From Microcyclospora pomicola (lineage: Eukaryota > Ascomycota > Dothideomycetes > Capnodiales), in the NCBI GenBank assembly GCA_002786065.1, contig NHNY01000001.1:2356001-2420000 (forward strand): DNA of 64,000 nt. The letters are read 5' to 3'. Below are positions 46,562 to 56,964 of this stretch, piece by piece (the stretch's first letter is position 1; each line of letters starts with the position of its first letter). A program made the translations under genes and the position numbers. Below the pieces are notes generated by a model, which did not search any database, was not told the DNA's origin, and saw only the letters and a list, made by a program, of their open reading frames with translations.

Positions 46562-49045
46562 ATGTTCTCCAGACTCGTGTCAAGACACAAAGCATCGGTG
46601 CCGGAGGCTGAAAGGAGCGTCACGCCTCTGGCTGCTCCACAAACACCCTCATCAAGAAGCAGAGCTACACCACCACAGACTGGAGAAAATGTCACGCCTC
46701 CAGTCCCTTCCGTGATAGCCACTCCAAGAAGCAAAGAATTGGAACCAGAGGCCGAAGAAAACATCGCGCCTCTGGTTTCTTCCAAGACATGGCCCAAGAT
46801 CGTAGATCCTGGAAACGGAGAAGCGGCATCGCAGATCTATGGCGCTCTTGAGCCTTGGGAGACCCGGCTTCTTACATTACTTCCCGGCCAGCCAGAAGAC
46901 GCGTTGTCCGTTGGCATCAGTGCAGCCGCCTTAACATTCGAGAAGGGTCTTGGCCTTGTCTCGGAGCACCGGAACGTTGAGTACGAAGCATTGTCGTACA
47001 CGTGGGGCGACCAAACCCTCTCGCACGAGCTCTACTGCGGAAGCGCCGTTCTTCACGTCACTGCGAACCTGGCGACAGCTTTGGTGTCACTACGACACGA
47101 CACTGAACGTAGGTACTTGTGGGTGGATGCCCTATGCATCAACCAGAGAGACAACGAAGAGAAAGCTTCCCAGATTCGGAACATGAAACTTATTTACGGA
47201 CGCGCCTCGAACGTGATAGTATGGCTTGGTCTTCCGGGCTCTGATACCCTTCAGGCCGCTAACTTCCTCAATCAAGTCGACTTCGAGCACCAACTTGCAC
47301 TCTTGCAAGAGCAACAGGCTGGGCCTATCAATGTAGACAAGGAACAGCAACTGCAGAGTATCGGCGACTCGTTTTCTTCATCGTTCGTGACCCAGCATGA
47401 TGCACCGGCTTTCAACAGCACCCTTCGTGGCCTGTTCGATCTTGGGCGTCGACAATGGTTGAGCAGAGTCTGGATCTTGCAGGAGGTCTATGCTGCGAGC
47501 AGTATCACAGTCCGCTGTGGCTTTTGCGAGATCGATTGGTTTGCCTTCTCGAGGCTAGACAGCCTAACCAGATCCCTAGCTCAAGCGGTGCACACATATT
47601 TCAGTACAGCTCAAGCCGACATTGCCACTGATAGCACTCGTCGGGAAAGGACGAATTATCTCAACCACTTCACCACGACAGCGAACAGTGCTCTATCATT
47701 GACCGGCGAACATACGCTGATTGCCACGGATGAGGTGGACGCTATGATCAAAAAGTTCCATTACCTAAGATTGACCAGATCTCGGCGGGAGAAGCACAAC
47801 GACGACCAAGATCGAACGACCTTCAGCCTGCTCGAATTACTAGTCCAGGGCACGCATCTCCAAGCGACTGATGATCGCGATAGAATTTTCGCGCTGCTCG
47901 GTCTGACTTTAGTCCCTACATTTCACGATCGAGGAGCTCACAATGGAGAGAATGGCATCCGCATCAGCTACAACCGCACGGTACCTGAGGTCTTCGAAGA
48001 AGTTACAAAGTTCATAATGCTTTTGGTCCCTCCCACGACTATATTGACAGCTCTCTGCACCCGCGGTATCGTTGCGGGCAAGTCCTCTGACGTTGACCTT
48101 CCTACATGGTGTCCTGATTGGCGCAACATCCATCCCAGCTTCCTGCTGCCCTTCTCGCCGGAGTGGGTTCCCGCGGGTAGACTCGGTGCAATCCGCCAAA
48201 GAGAGGCCGATCTCTTGACCCGACTGAGGGAATCCCACAAGCAGAAATTGCACCGCGTCCGTACGAAGTCACCCTCTCGCAAAGAGCTCAGACGGCGAGA
48301 GACAGATCTTTCAAGCAAGTCAAGTCACGACTCCAGCGAGACATTTTCCCGGAAAGAGCTCAAGCGGAGAGAGACAGACCTATCGAGCAACACCTCATCA
48401 AATGAACCCAAAGACAGCCTGTCCGGCCATTTCTTCCAACAAGACCCCGACACTCTAGGCATCCTCAAAACCACGGGCTGGCGGCTCGGTTTCGTCACCG
48501 AAGTCATCCCACGATACTCCGCCTGTGCAGCATCCTCAAACGAGACCGACGCGTATGCACAAGTGGGCGTCCAGTTCACCGACTGGGTGCAAGAACTGAT
48601 CGTGCAAGTCGCCACCGGCGACCGACTGAAGCGTCGCGAGTTCCGCGAAGAGATCGGCGGGAAACGACTCGTGGAGCGCACGGCGGACGCCAGGATCAAG
48701 AACGACCATCGGACGCGGGTCAAGAAGCTGCAGGAGTTCGCCCTGCAGACTCGCGTCTGGGCCGTGGTGGGCAAGCCGCAAGTCGGCGACCTGATCGTCT
48801 ATCCGCGCCGGGCGATCTACCCGCTGGTCTACCGCGTGTACAACAGTTGCTTCCAGTACGTGGGTGCGGCGCTGCTCGCCGAGAGCGTGTCGCCGCTCAA
48901 GGACTACTATCGCCAGCGATACCAGCAGTCCGACATCGACGCTTTCCGTAAGATCACGGAGGAGTTTCTGAAGATCTTGCCGGATGCCATTTCGTCGGAT
49001 GATGATTACTTGCTTGACGCTGAAGAGCCTTTCGATCTCGTGTAG
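46562..49045 (+). CDS. HET-domain protein
   Basis: A single exon encodes 827 residues. The HET domain lies at about 140-330: EYEALSYTWGD, then RYLWVDALCINQRDNEEKAS and YGRASNVIVWLGLPG, followed by WLSRVWILQEVYAA. HET domains mediate vegetative incompatibility reactions and are related to TIR-like folds; most members are uncharacterised. The first about 80 residues are a Thr/Pro-rich tail. Between about 540 and 620 there is a charged linker with a duplicated motif (SRKELRRRETDLSS and SRKELKRRETDLSS). The C-terminal part (QTRVWAVVGKPQVGDLIVYP onward, GAALLAES) resembles the tail common to this fungal family. No NACHT or STAND module is fused to it. Role in self-recognition is inference from the domain only. 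Confidence 0.92.
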   Translation: MFSRLVSRHKASVPEAERSVTPLAAPQTPSSRSRATPPQTGENVTPPVPSVIATPRSKELEPEAEENIAPLVSSKTWPKIVDPGNGEAASQIYGALEPWETRLLTLLPGQPEDALSVGISAAALTFEKGLGLVSEHRNVEYEALSYTWGDQTLSHELYCGSAVLHVTANLATALVSLRHDTERRYLWVDALCINQRDNEEKASQIRNMKLIYGRASNVIVWLGLPGSDTLQAANFLNQVDFEHQLALLQEQQAGPINVDKEQQLQSIGDSFSSSFVTQHDAPAFNSTLRGLFDLGRRQWLSRVWILQEVYAASSITVRCGFCEIDWFAFSRLDSLTRSLAQAVHTYFSTAQADIATDSTRRERTNYLNHFTTTANSALSLTGEHTLIATDEVDAMIKKFHYLRLTRSRREKHNDDQDRTTFSLLELLVQGTHLQATDDRDRIFALLGLTLVPTFHDRGAHNGENGIRISYNRTVPEVFEEVTKFIMLLVPPTTILTALCTRGIVAGKSSDVDLPTWCPDWRNIHPSFLLPFSPEWVPAGRLGAIRQREADLLTRLRESHKQKLHRVRTKSPSRKELRRRETDLSSKSSHDSSETFSRKELKRRETDLSSNTSSNEPKDSLSGHFFQQDPDTLGILKTTGWRLGFVTEVIPRYSACAASSNETDAYAQVGVQFTDWVQELIVQVATGDRLKRREFREEIGGKRLVERTADARIKNDHRTRVKKLQEFALQTRVWAVVGKPQVGDLIVYPRRAIYPLVYRVYNSCFQYVGAALLAESVSPLKDYYRQRYQQSDIDAFRKITEEFLKILPDAISSDDDYLLDAEEPFDLV

Positions 49046-49497
49046 GCGGGCCCTGGTCGAAGTGGGCTCGGTGTTTGGGATCTGGGATCCTCATGTCACG
49101 CAAGCGCATAGGAAAATCATGATCTCGATTGAATTGATTTGGTACCGCATTGCACGCTCGGGTCGCGACAGCATGTATAGCATTGGTAGCCCAACACTTC
49201 ACTAGCTTTTCTGCAACACTGGGTTCATGGTCAAGTTTGGAGAGGAGAGGAGGATGTTGATATTCGCTATCAAAGTGGTGAACAACTCGTTAGTATGAGC
49301 GTAGTGACACGGACCGTATTGACCATGACAATACGCATCATGGTGTACGTGGGGTATAAAGATAGCACAACCACGCTCACGCCCTTCTTCTCGCAGAAAC
49401 GCAATGGGTATTCGCCAACTTTCTCAAACATTTCACCACCATGACCCATTACTGCCGCGGAAGCATGACCTGCTAAAGTCCTCCAGCACATAGTCAT
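49046..49497. other. Convergent spacer HET/histidine phosphatase
   Basis: About 450 bases between two stops; no recognised feature. Confidence 0.5.
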
Positions 49498-51947
49498 CTA
49501 CTCTCGCTGAGTAACGCTCCACCGCCTCTTTGGCTCGGCGAGGAACTTCCGCTCCACTTTCGCACCCCTTGGTCGACTGCCCCAGAGGCCCTTCTGGCTC
49601 AGCCCTCGACTCAAGGAGTTTGGTACCTTGATGAAGTCGCCCTCTTCGATGGAAGATTTCCGTGCTGGATCCGGTTGTGGAGTGTTCTGAATCGAGATCG
49701 GAATTCTGGAGGCTCGCGCGATTGCTTCAGTGGACTTGCGCAGTTTCTCGACGACGTCTTTCTTCGTCTCAGAAGTCGAGACCTGGATCGCGCCGATCTT
49801 GTCTCCATTGTTCTTGCCGCTCTCGTTGTCAATCGTGCTGCCGTTTGATGTGGATGGTCGGCTGTGAGGCGGCGAAGCGTCCAGTGACAGCTTACCATCC
49901 ACAGAGCCCGCTTCGCTCAGTCTGCTGGATATGGAGTCGGTATCGCGCTGTTCAGCTTGCAGCAGGGGAGTGCGTGCGGCGGGCGGTGTCCAAAGCCCAG
50001 GGGTTACCGGCGGACTCGGTGCTGCCGTTGCTTCAAATCTCAACGGGATACTCCCCGTCGATGCAGGCAATGGCATGTTGAGGAGCGCCGGTCGCAGCAT
50101 GCTCCCCAATGACGAATTCAAGCCACGTCCTGACTGGTTGTAATATTCCCAATCACCTTCACTTCCCGAGTCGCTAGGAGCCTCGGGAGCCAAGCGAAGC
50201 TTCGGCTTAGTGTCTCGGACATGCGAAGGACGCCTTGCAGCCGCAGGCGCAGAAGTGGGGACCCGGGCCGGATCCACGCCTGGTCTTAGATGCTCTGATG
50301 ATGAGACTATCTTCATGTCATAGACTGCGCCCAAGCCCATATCGATAGTGCCTCGACGTCCTTGACCGTTGATCATCTCGAGCCGGGCTTGGGACGTCGT
50401 CATAGGTGGTGCATCTTCTTTGCGGACAGCCATGGTTAAGCTGGCCATTCCGACATCAAGCAAAACAGGTTGAGCAGTAAGGGACCCAATCAACGCATTG
50501 CACCCTGCTCCATGAGTGACCAGAATCATGACAAGTTCTTCTTCATCCTCGTCTTCAGGAGCATGGTGCTCAGCCTGATCAAGGCCCAGCGCGTCTTCTG
50601 CACGGTCATCCGCATTATGTTGAGAATACCACTGCACTAGATGGTTCACTCCGCGTCTAAACCTTTTGTGCATTGCCGACCATTCTTCTCCATACTCTCC
50701 TCCATCACCCCAGCTTTGTGGCGCGCGACTGCTGTCCCAATGAGTATCAACATTAGTACAGGCCTGTCTGGCATGAGCTACGTAACCACGAGGTATCGTA
50801 TCGGAGCCAGATACTGCGTAGTGCGGGACGGGAGGTTGATATGCAGCAGTGAGCGGCTTTGCGATTGCGGGCACAGGCTGCGTGAAATGAGGACGAAACG
50901 ATCGGGCAGAATGCGTCTCACTAGACCCCACATTGCTGAAGCTGCTGGTACGGTCTCGGCGAGGACTGATTGGTACAGAACTTTGTGGTAGAGCATCTTC
51001 GAGGCTGCTCAGTGTGTCTATACTGTCTTTGCTCGTATTGCGTGTATGTTTTGACCCGCCCCACAAACTTGATCCGGCATTCCTACCAGACGCTGGCATG
51101 GTCGGTGTATAGGAATCGACTTGCTCATTTGACATAAGCTCCGCCTTCGCAGTGGCAACCATCATAGCACTTGGAGGGGGTGGTGTGATCTGATCAAAGT
51201 ACTGCGGGTTTAGCCACTCGCCCAGGAATGCATCAACACGGAGCTTCGATTTGCGGTTGCGTGGCGGCTGGTGTATCATAGCTCTTCGTACCGCTCCATT
51301 CATCAATTCAGCTTTGGGTTCTGGGATTGGCGCCAGACTCGACGACGTAATCCCGTCCATGGCGCGCAAACGTGGTGAAGCTGAATGGAGGGTTGCTGGT
51401 GTCCTTGGTCGTGATGATGCGCTAGCCTTGATCCCATTCGTCTCAGCTACTTCGGGTTGGAACTGTGCCATGCCAGCGGCGATGGCTACGCTGGTCTGCA
51501 CGCATCGTAGAAAGGGTGAGGTGTGAATGACTACTTTGTGCTTCCGCCTCTTCGTCCTCTTGCTGCTCTCTTCGGAACCGAGAGTGCTCTTCCTCTTTGC
51601 ACGTCCATCACCAACCGCGAAGTCTCTCGAAGCTATGCCTTCTGCATCGGCAGACTGTTCATTGGGTTGCTGATCATCCTGCCCATCGGTTGCCTTCTCT
51701 CTCGCATCTAGAAGCGCGGCTATCCTTACGCCTAGAGCGCGGCTCTGGTTCCAACCGGCATAGGTGAGCGGCGGGTCGTACGGGGTAGGAGTGGAGAGAT
51801 GCCATGACTGGTCGGCGGCATCGAGTCGAGGGCCATGTCTGTGTGACAGGATGGTCAGCACTCGCGTCAACGCCAACAACAAGAAAACTAATAGGAATGC
51901 GACCTTGCGCACCTTGCAATGAACACGACCGCGGGTCTTTGCGCCAT
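49498..51947 (-). CDS. Histidine-phosphatase (phosphoglycerate-mutase-like) family protein
   Basis: Two exons (51947-51913, 51838-49498) with a 74-nt intron (GTGCGC donor, CACAG acceptor) encode 791 residues. Splicing creates MAQRPAVVFIARHGPRLDAA, with the catalytic RHG at residues 12-14 formed across the junction. Further family parts are PLTYAGWNQSRALG, VIHTSPFLRCVQTS and the late LVTHGAGCNALIGSL with the second active-site histidine. Long Ser/Pro-rich disordered insertions separate these parts, and a C-terminal tail of about 300 residues is disordered. The family hydrolyses or transfers phosphate on small molecules or proteins; the substrate here is unknown. Reading straight through the intron gives a false transmembrane N-terminus, so that start is rejected. 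Confidence 0.9.
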
Positions 51948-52575
51948 GATGATGACTCTCAGATGTCACGATTCTGATATGTCCCTCGAGGCTGAAAGCT
52001 TCGGACAGAAACTGTCGATGTTGATCTCGAAACGCCGGACAAGTGCCGCACTCTCGCGTGCGGTGACAATCTCTTCTTAAGTGCGTTGGTGTGCTTTGTC
52101 GTGGACTACATGCCAGTGATGCAAGCGAGCTCCCGTGCTATCGGAGATGGTGAGATCAAAGGAACATCGATCGGGCAGTTCTGACGGCGTGACGTGCGAC
52201 TCGCAGCAGATGCGCCAATTTTGGTGAACCCTGCGGCTTTTACCCCAGACTTTTCTGCAGAGTGACCGAATGGCTGAAGACTGAATGGAAAACACGTGTG
52301 CGAGACCAGGAGACAAAGGGATGAATTTTAACTCTTTAGTGCTGTTCTTCTGCTCATCAACATATTCACCGAACAATAGATCTGAACCGCGCCTTTGACT
52401 ATACATTTAATGCCGGAGTATCATGTTCGGCAATACTACATATGGACTATATCTGCCGTGGTATTGCGGCGGTAGAACGCGTACTACTATTTCTAGCTTT
52501 GCGCTAGATTGCCGAAGCCGACGACCCAAGTCCGCCCTTTTGTTCTGCCTCATAGTGACAACCTCATCTCCCATA
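51948..52575. other. Intergenic, upstream of the histidine phosphatase
   Basis: About 630 bases between the phosphatase start and the stop of the upstream nucleotidase gene, both on the minus strand. No recognised feature. Confidence 0.5.
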
Positions 52576-54660
52576 CTATGCTCCATCTCCAACCATGACA
52601 ATCCTCCCTTCGACTTGAGGACAGATCCCTTTGGTCCAGCTGACCCCTGGACTCTTCTCATTCACTTCTTCCGCCAATGACGGATGTCCTTGCATCCCGG
52701 CCTGACGCCACCACTTCCGTGCCGTCTCGCGCATGACGTGCAGCTCTCGCTCGTGCCGCGGCGAGACGTCCTTTGTGTTCAGATCATCAACATGCTCGTC
52801 TTCACTGTCAGAGTGTTCAAGCTGCTCTGACGGGTCATTGTACGGACGTTGTTGTGCCTTCCCTACCAGAGACGGGACGCTCGCGACCCCTTCGGCCGGT
52901 TGCTTCTCGCTGACGGTGACTGCGCTCTCGCGATGCGAACTCGCAGACCTGACCGGCTCATGCACAGGATGCACTTCATGCAGAGCATCCTGTACCTTTC
53001 CCCAGTGTCTGGCAAAGTGGTGACCCAGACCCTTCCACTTGCCCAGTACTTTTATACTCATGAAGTATTGTCGCAGGAGCATGCTGATCAGCATCCCACT
53101 CTCCTCGTCTACAATACTTCGAGCAGTACCACCATGCTCCTGCAAGACGAGGGAGTGGAATCCGTCTTTCCCGCGGACCATGTAGTCACGTGTGGCTAAT
53201 GTGTATTCTCTTGCAAGATCGATTGGTTCACTTCCAACCTTGACATTCGAGCAGCGTTGACCTTCTGCCTTGGACGGATCGAAGGTGAATGATATATTGC
53301 TGACCTGGGGGAACCTTCCTTCCTGAGCAGGATACTTCGAGACGCCATTTTCCAACGCGTGTAAGAGATCTTGTCCAGTGACCCCGATGACGACGCATGG
53401 ATCTTCGAAAGGAAAACAGTTCATGATGTCCTTGACCTTGAGTACGCCTGGGACGTACACTTGGTCTCCTCTGATCGTCCCGGCCGCCATAATACAACAG
53501 TCGGCATTGTAGTGTAAGCGCATGAGGTCGCACACGAAGTTTCCCATGTTGCTCTCTTTCAGGCGCACTGTCGTGAATCTTGCGTCAAGTGGCACGGCGG
53601 AGTATCCGATGGGTCTTTCTAGCTTTGCCTGGAGACTCGAAGAGATCTTCTCGACCATCGCCGTGGCTTTTGGTTCGGGCGGAATGGCTGTTACCACATC
53701 TCGGCGCCAGATGTCAAATTCCCAGCCGCTTCCACCCTTCTTCTTCCGTAGCTCTAGATATGACAACTGCTTGAAGTCCGTCCCTGAGCGAAGTATCTGG
53801 GTTCCGTTCACGATTGCCTGTGCGTAGAAATGATCATGTCCACTCAAGATGATGTCGATCACCCCCGGTTCGAGATCTCTCGCTAGCCGCTCGTCATTCG
53901 GCTGCCGCTGATGTGTCAGTGCCACTATCAAGTCCGCGCCCTCATTCCTCAATCGCGCCGCCATCTCTCGCGCCACAATCGCCGGTTCCACGAAGCGTAG
54001 ATTTGGTGGTAGTGTGTTGATTGTGTCGAGCCACTCCTGCTCAACCAATCCCACCACTCCAACCTTGATCCCATTACTCGCAGTGAGCATCGCGGTCTGC
54101 TTACAGTTTCCCAGCGGCACGTTCTCGCCCAAGGCTGGATCCAGCACATTCGCACATAGCCACGGGAACTTGCACATGCCCGCCAGTTGCTCGAATTGCT
54201 GCACGCCAAAGTCAAGATCGTGGTTTCCGAGACATGCGACATCTGTGCGAATCGAGTTGAGGGCAGGGACCATGTGCTTTCCTGACGTATATATCAGCCT
54301 CGAGACCTCGTGTTGTTGATGCGCTCAGGACGCACCTTTGGTAACACTGCTCTCCAGACTCGGGTTGAATGCATCGCCACTGAACAGCGTCAAGCACTCC
54401 ACTTGGCCAGCGAACCGAGAGTCATTGGCGTAAAAGTCGCAAAGAGTCTGAAATCGAGCAATACCACCGACAGGATCGCGTGACCCAGGCTCGACATGAT
54501 AGACATCGTTGTAGTGGATGAGCCGAAGGTCTGGAGCTAAAGACTTGTCGCCATTGGATGTGTAGATTTGAGATGCTGGTCGAACATCAACATCATCAAT
54601 GTGAAGTCAGATACAGATCAAGAACTCACCACCTGCGTTTGCAACACTATCACCTGCCAT
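52576..54660 (-). CDS. 5'-nucleotidase-like metallophosphoesterase
   Basis: Three exons (54660-54630, 54575-54336, 54281-52576) with two 54-nt introns encode 658 residues. Donors are GTGAGT and GTGCGT; acceptors are CAG. The calcineurin-like N-terminal domain shows LIHYNDVYHVEPG, LFSGDAFNPS, CLGNHDLDFG, LTHQRQPND and LSGHDHFYAQ, which supply the two-metal site. The C-terminal domain has the 5'-nucleotidase pattern (GNFVCDLMRLHYNADCCIMA, FPFEDPCVVIGVTGQDLL and TRDYMVRGKDGF). The family cleaves nucleoside 5'-monophosphates or related phosphates. No signal peptide is seen, so it is probably intracellular, unlike the secreted forms. The last about 140 residues form a charged extension. The assignment to a precise substrate is open. 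Confidence 0.93.
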
Positions 54661-55294
54661 GACCACGAAGAGTGCGTGTCGTTAAGATTTATTGTGCTAG
54701 GTGTATTGGTCTTGAACGCAAAACACATGTACCTAGCTAGAAGTACAGCGATGTCGATCCGGAGAAGCCGGTTCGATCAAGTGCAACAAATGAAGTGAGG
54801 CTTCGTCTGATCTGCCTCGATCACTTGTGGCAAGAGGATCAGCGAGTAACAACGTTCACAGTATCCGAAGGGACGCATTAGACTGGAAGCTGCTGTACAC
54901 AGCCCAGGCTAGCGTGTCCAGCCCAACACAAGAATACATGCAACTTTAATGCTATAGGCACTTGCCGCTCCATTGCCCGAGCGCTTACTGTACTGTACGT
55001 CTCGCCAGGCGTAAGACGCAACGGCCCGTTTCCGGCGCCATAACTCTACATGAAGTACAATGCTTGAACGGGGACATGCATTTCGCAAATCGTCCGTAAG
55101 GTTTCGTTACAAATCTACGAACTCTATCTTTATGTGCCCATACCAGTGGCTGAGACCAATCTCCACCTCATTCAGACGCCGAAAATGCTCCCAAAGCTGT
55201 GCCGCCTAATGCTTCCCTGCACCAAGAGAGTGCCCAATGCTAGCTGTGATTTCCGTTGAAGGCAAGACAAATCCATCCCCAGATGCCGGTCACG
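54661..55294. other. Intergenic, upstream of the nucleotidase
   Basis: About 630 bases between two minus-strand genes; it holds the nucleotidase promoter and the 3' end of the next gene. No recognised feature. Confidence 0.5.
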
Positions 55295-56964
55295 TCAGTA
55301 CTCTTCCTTCTTGACGGACTCAACGAGCATCAGCAAGAACTCTGCCGCTCGCATCTCCTCCGCAGTGTACTGGGTGCCGGTCTCGGTCGCTGATCTGGCA
55401 GCAGCCGACCTGGCATCCTTGCGATGATGCCTCCCCGGAACCACGATGTCCTCGTCGTCGCTTTCACTCAGACTGACTGAACCGTCGTCTTCGTACTTAT
55501 CCGCGTCACGCTGGAGCTGAATCTTGGTCTGCTTGTGACGTCCACCGATAAGCTTGCTGGCTTTCTCGCGCAGCGGGTACGGGGCACCGCGCGCGATACC
55601 CAGCGAACGTGGAGTTCTTGCAGCTGGATGTGGACTTTGCGACGGCGTCAATGGCTGGAAGTGTCCCGAGTGCGGCGAGTACAGCACGCCACCATGTCCC
55701 GGAGCGTCCAACGTGCGGTCCCGTCCACGGTTGATGCTTGTAAAGCCTGACGAAGCAATTGGCAGTGCGACTGGCCTGGTCTTAGGGGAAATATTCGGGG
55801 ACTCTGATGTGTTTTTGCTGTACACCGAGTAATTGATTGGGCTAAGTTCATCTGAATCGATATCGTCTCCAAGCACGGAGCTCATCTCCTCCGACTCCGA
55901 ACTGTAATCCTGCGGCTCTTTACGCTTCGGTCCCAACTTGGATGGCTTGCGTGTTCTATGCTTGACCGACTTTGGAATGGGCATGCCATCTTCACCAACT
56001 ATGAGGTAGGCTTTGGCCTCTCGGAACGCGTTCGCGACGATTTCCGTGTCGATGTCATATGTACGGTACTTCGGATCCCTTGGGTCGACACACTGATCAA
56101 CAAAGTCGTAGCCAAAAATCGGTACTAGAGCGTAGCGGATGGGGTGGCAAAACCTCAGGCACAGTGCGCGTGCACATTCGTATTTCAGCCAGTATCCCTG
56201 ACGGTTGTGCTTGCCACCCGTATTGTTGATGGCGATATCTTTGAGGTTGCCGCTGTGGAATGCTTTCGCAGGCCCTGTCTAGCAAAAGTCAGCTCCGCTA
56301 CAACAGTGCCCAGAGAGTGGTTGATATGCTCACTTTCCCAAGCTTGAAAGCTTTGAAAAAATTTGTCATCCGAACGAGGCCGAACGCGTTGTCCCATGAG
56401 ATGTCCCAACACTGGACGGATTCCTCCTTTGCTGGACGATGGCAGAAAGAGTATTTGAAAGCTATCGAGGTCAGTTGCGGACTTTTCTGTCGTGCGGTAG
56501 GCAAACGTACTGCGGAAGCCCTTCAACGTGGTTTGTATGTCTTTCTTGGCCGAATACGGCACCCATTCGGGCTGGTCGGAAATACGCCCGTCTCCTGAGG
56601 AAGCTCCAGGAGAGACTTGAAGCCTGTGATACTCCTTCAAAAGCTTGGTATGTTGGTGTGGGGAGAGGTGACGCTTGACGTCCCTGTACTCATGTGGATG
56701 ATATCGAATAGGCGGAGCACCCTCGTGGTCCTTCGTGTCCGAGGCGCTGTTGCCATTTCGCGTGCGCGTGGCCTGAGTCGACGTCGCGGCTGGCATGACT
56801 TCGCACAGCTCGTCGGTAGAGGTGAAATATGGGTTCAAAATGTTGTTGATCTTGAGGTAGTTACTACTCGACTTGAACGAGGATCGTCTGGCCGTGGCTG
56901 TTCTGCCTCGAGCAAGCTTGAAGCGGTGTGAGTCACGACGAGACTTGTGGTTGTGTGTCATCAT
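55295..56964 (-). CDS. APSES/KilA-N-like DNA-binding protein (tentative)
   Basis: Two exons (56964-56334, 56274-55295) with a 59-nt intron (GTGAGC donor, GACAG acceptor) join in frame to 536 residues. The N-terminus is basic and polar. The centre, split by the intron, reads FFQSFQAWERPAKAFHSGNL followed by QGYWLKYECARALCLRFC and HPIRYALVPIFGYDFVDQCV. The W-x-Y-x-CARA-C--FC--IR--L-PIFG pattern resembles the KilA-N/APSES-type regulators of ascomycetes, which is the basis for the call. The C-terminal half is disordered with acidic and Ser/Pro-rich stretches and a short helical end (AAEFLLMLVESVKKEEY). Two adjacent ATGs (56964, 56961) could start it; a longer open frame upstream lacks protein character. 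Nuclear regulator is inference; the exact family needs a profile search. Confidence 0.65.

Noticed and set aside
49498-51969. Transmembrane N-terminus of the histidine phosphatase
   Set aside because: The hydrophobic stretch is intron sequence; splicing gives the standard family start with RHG.
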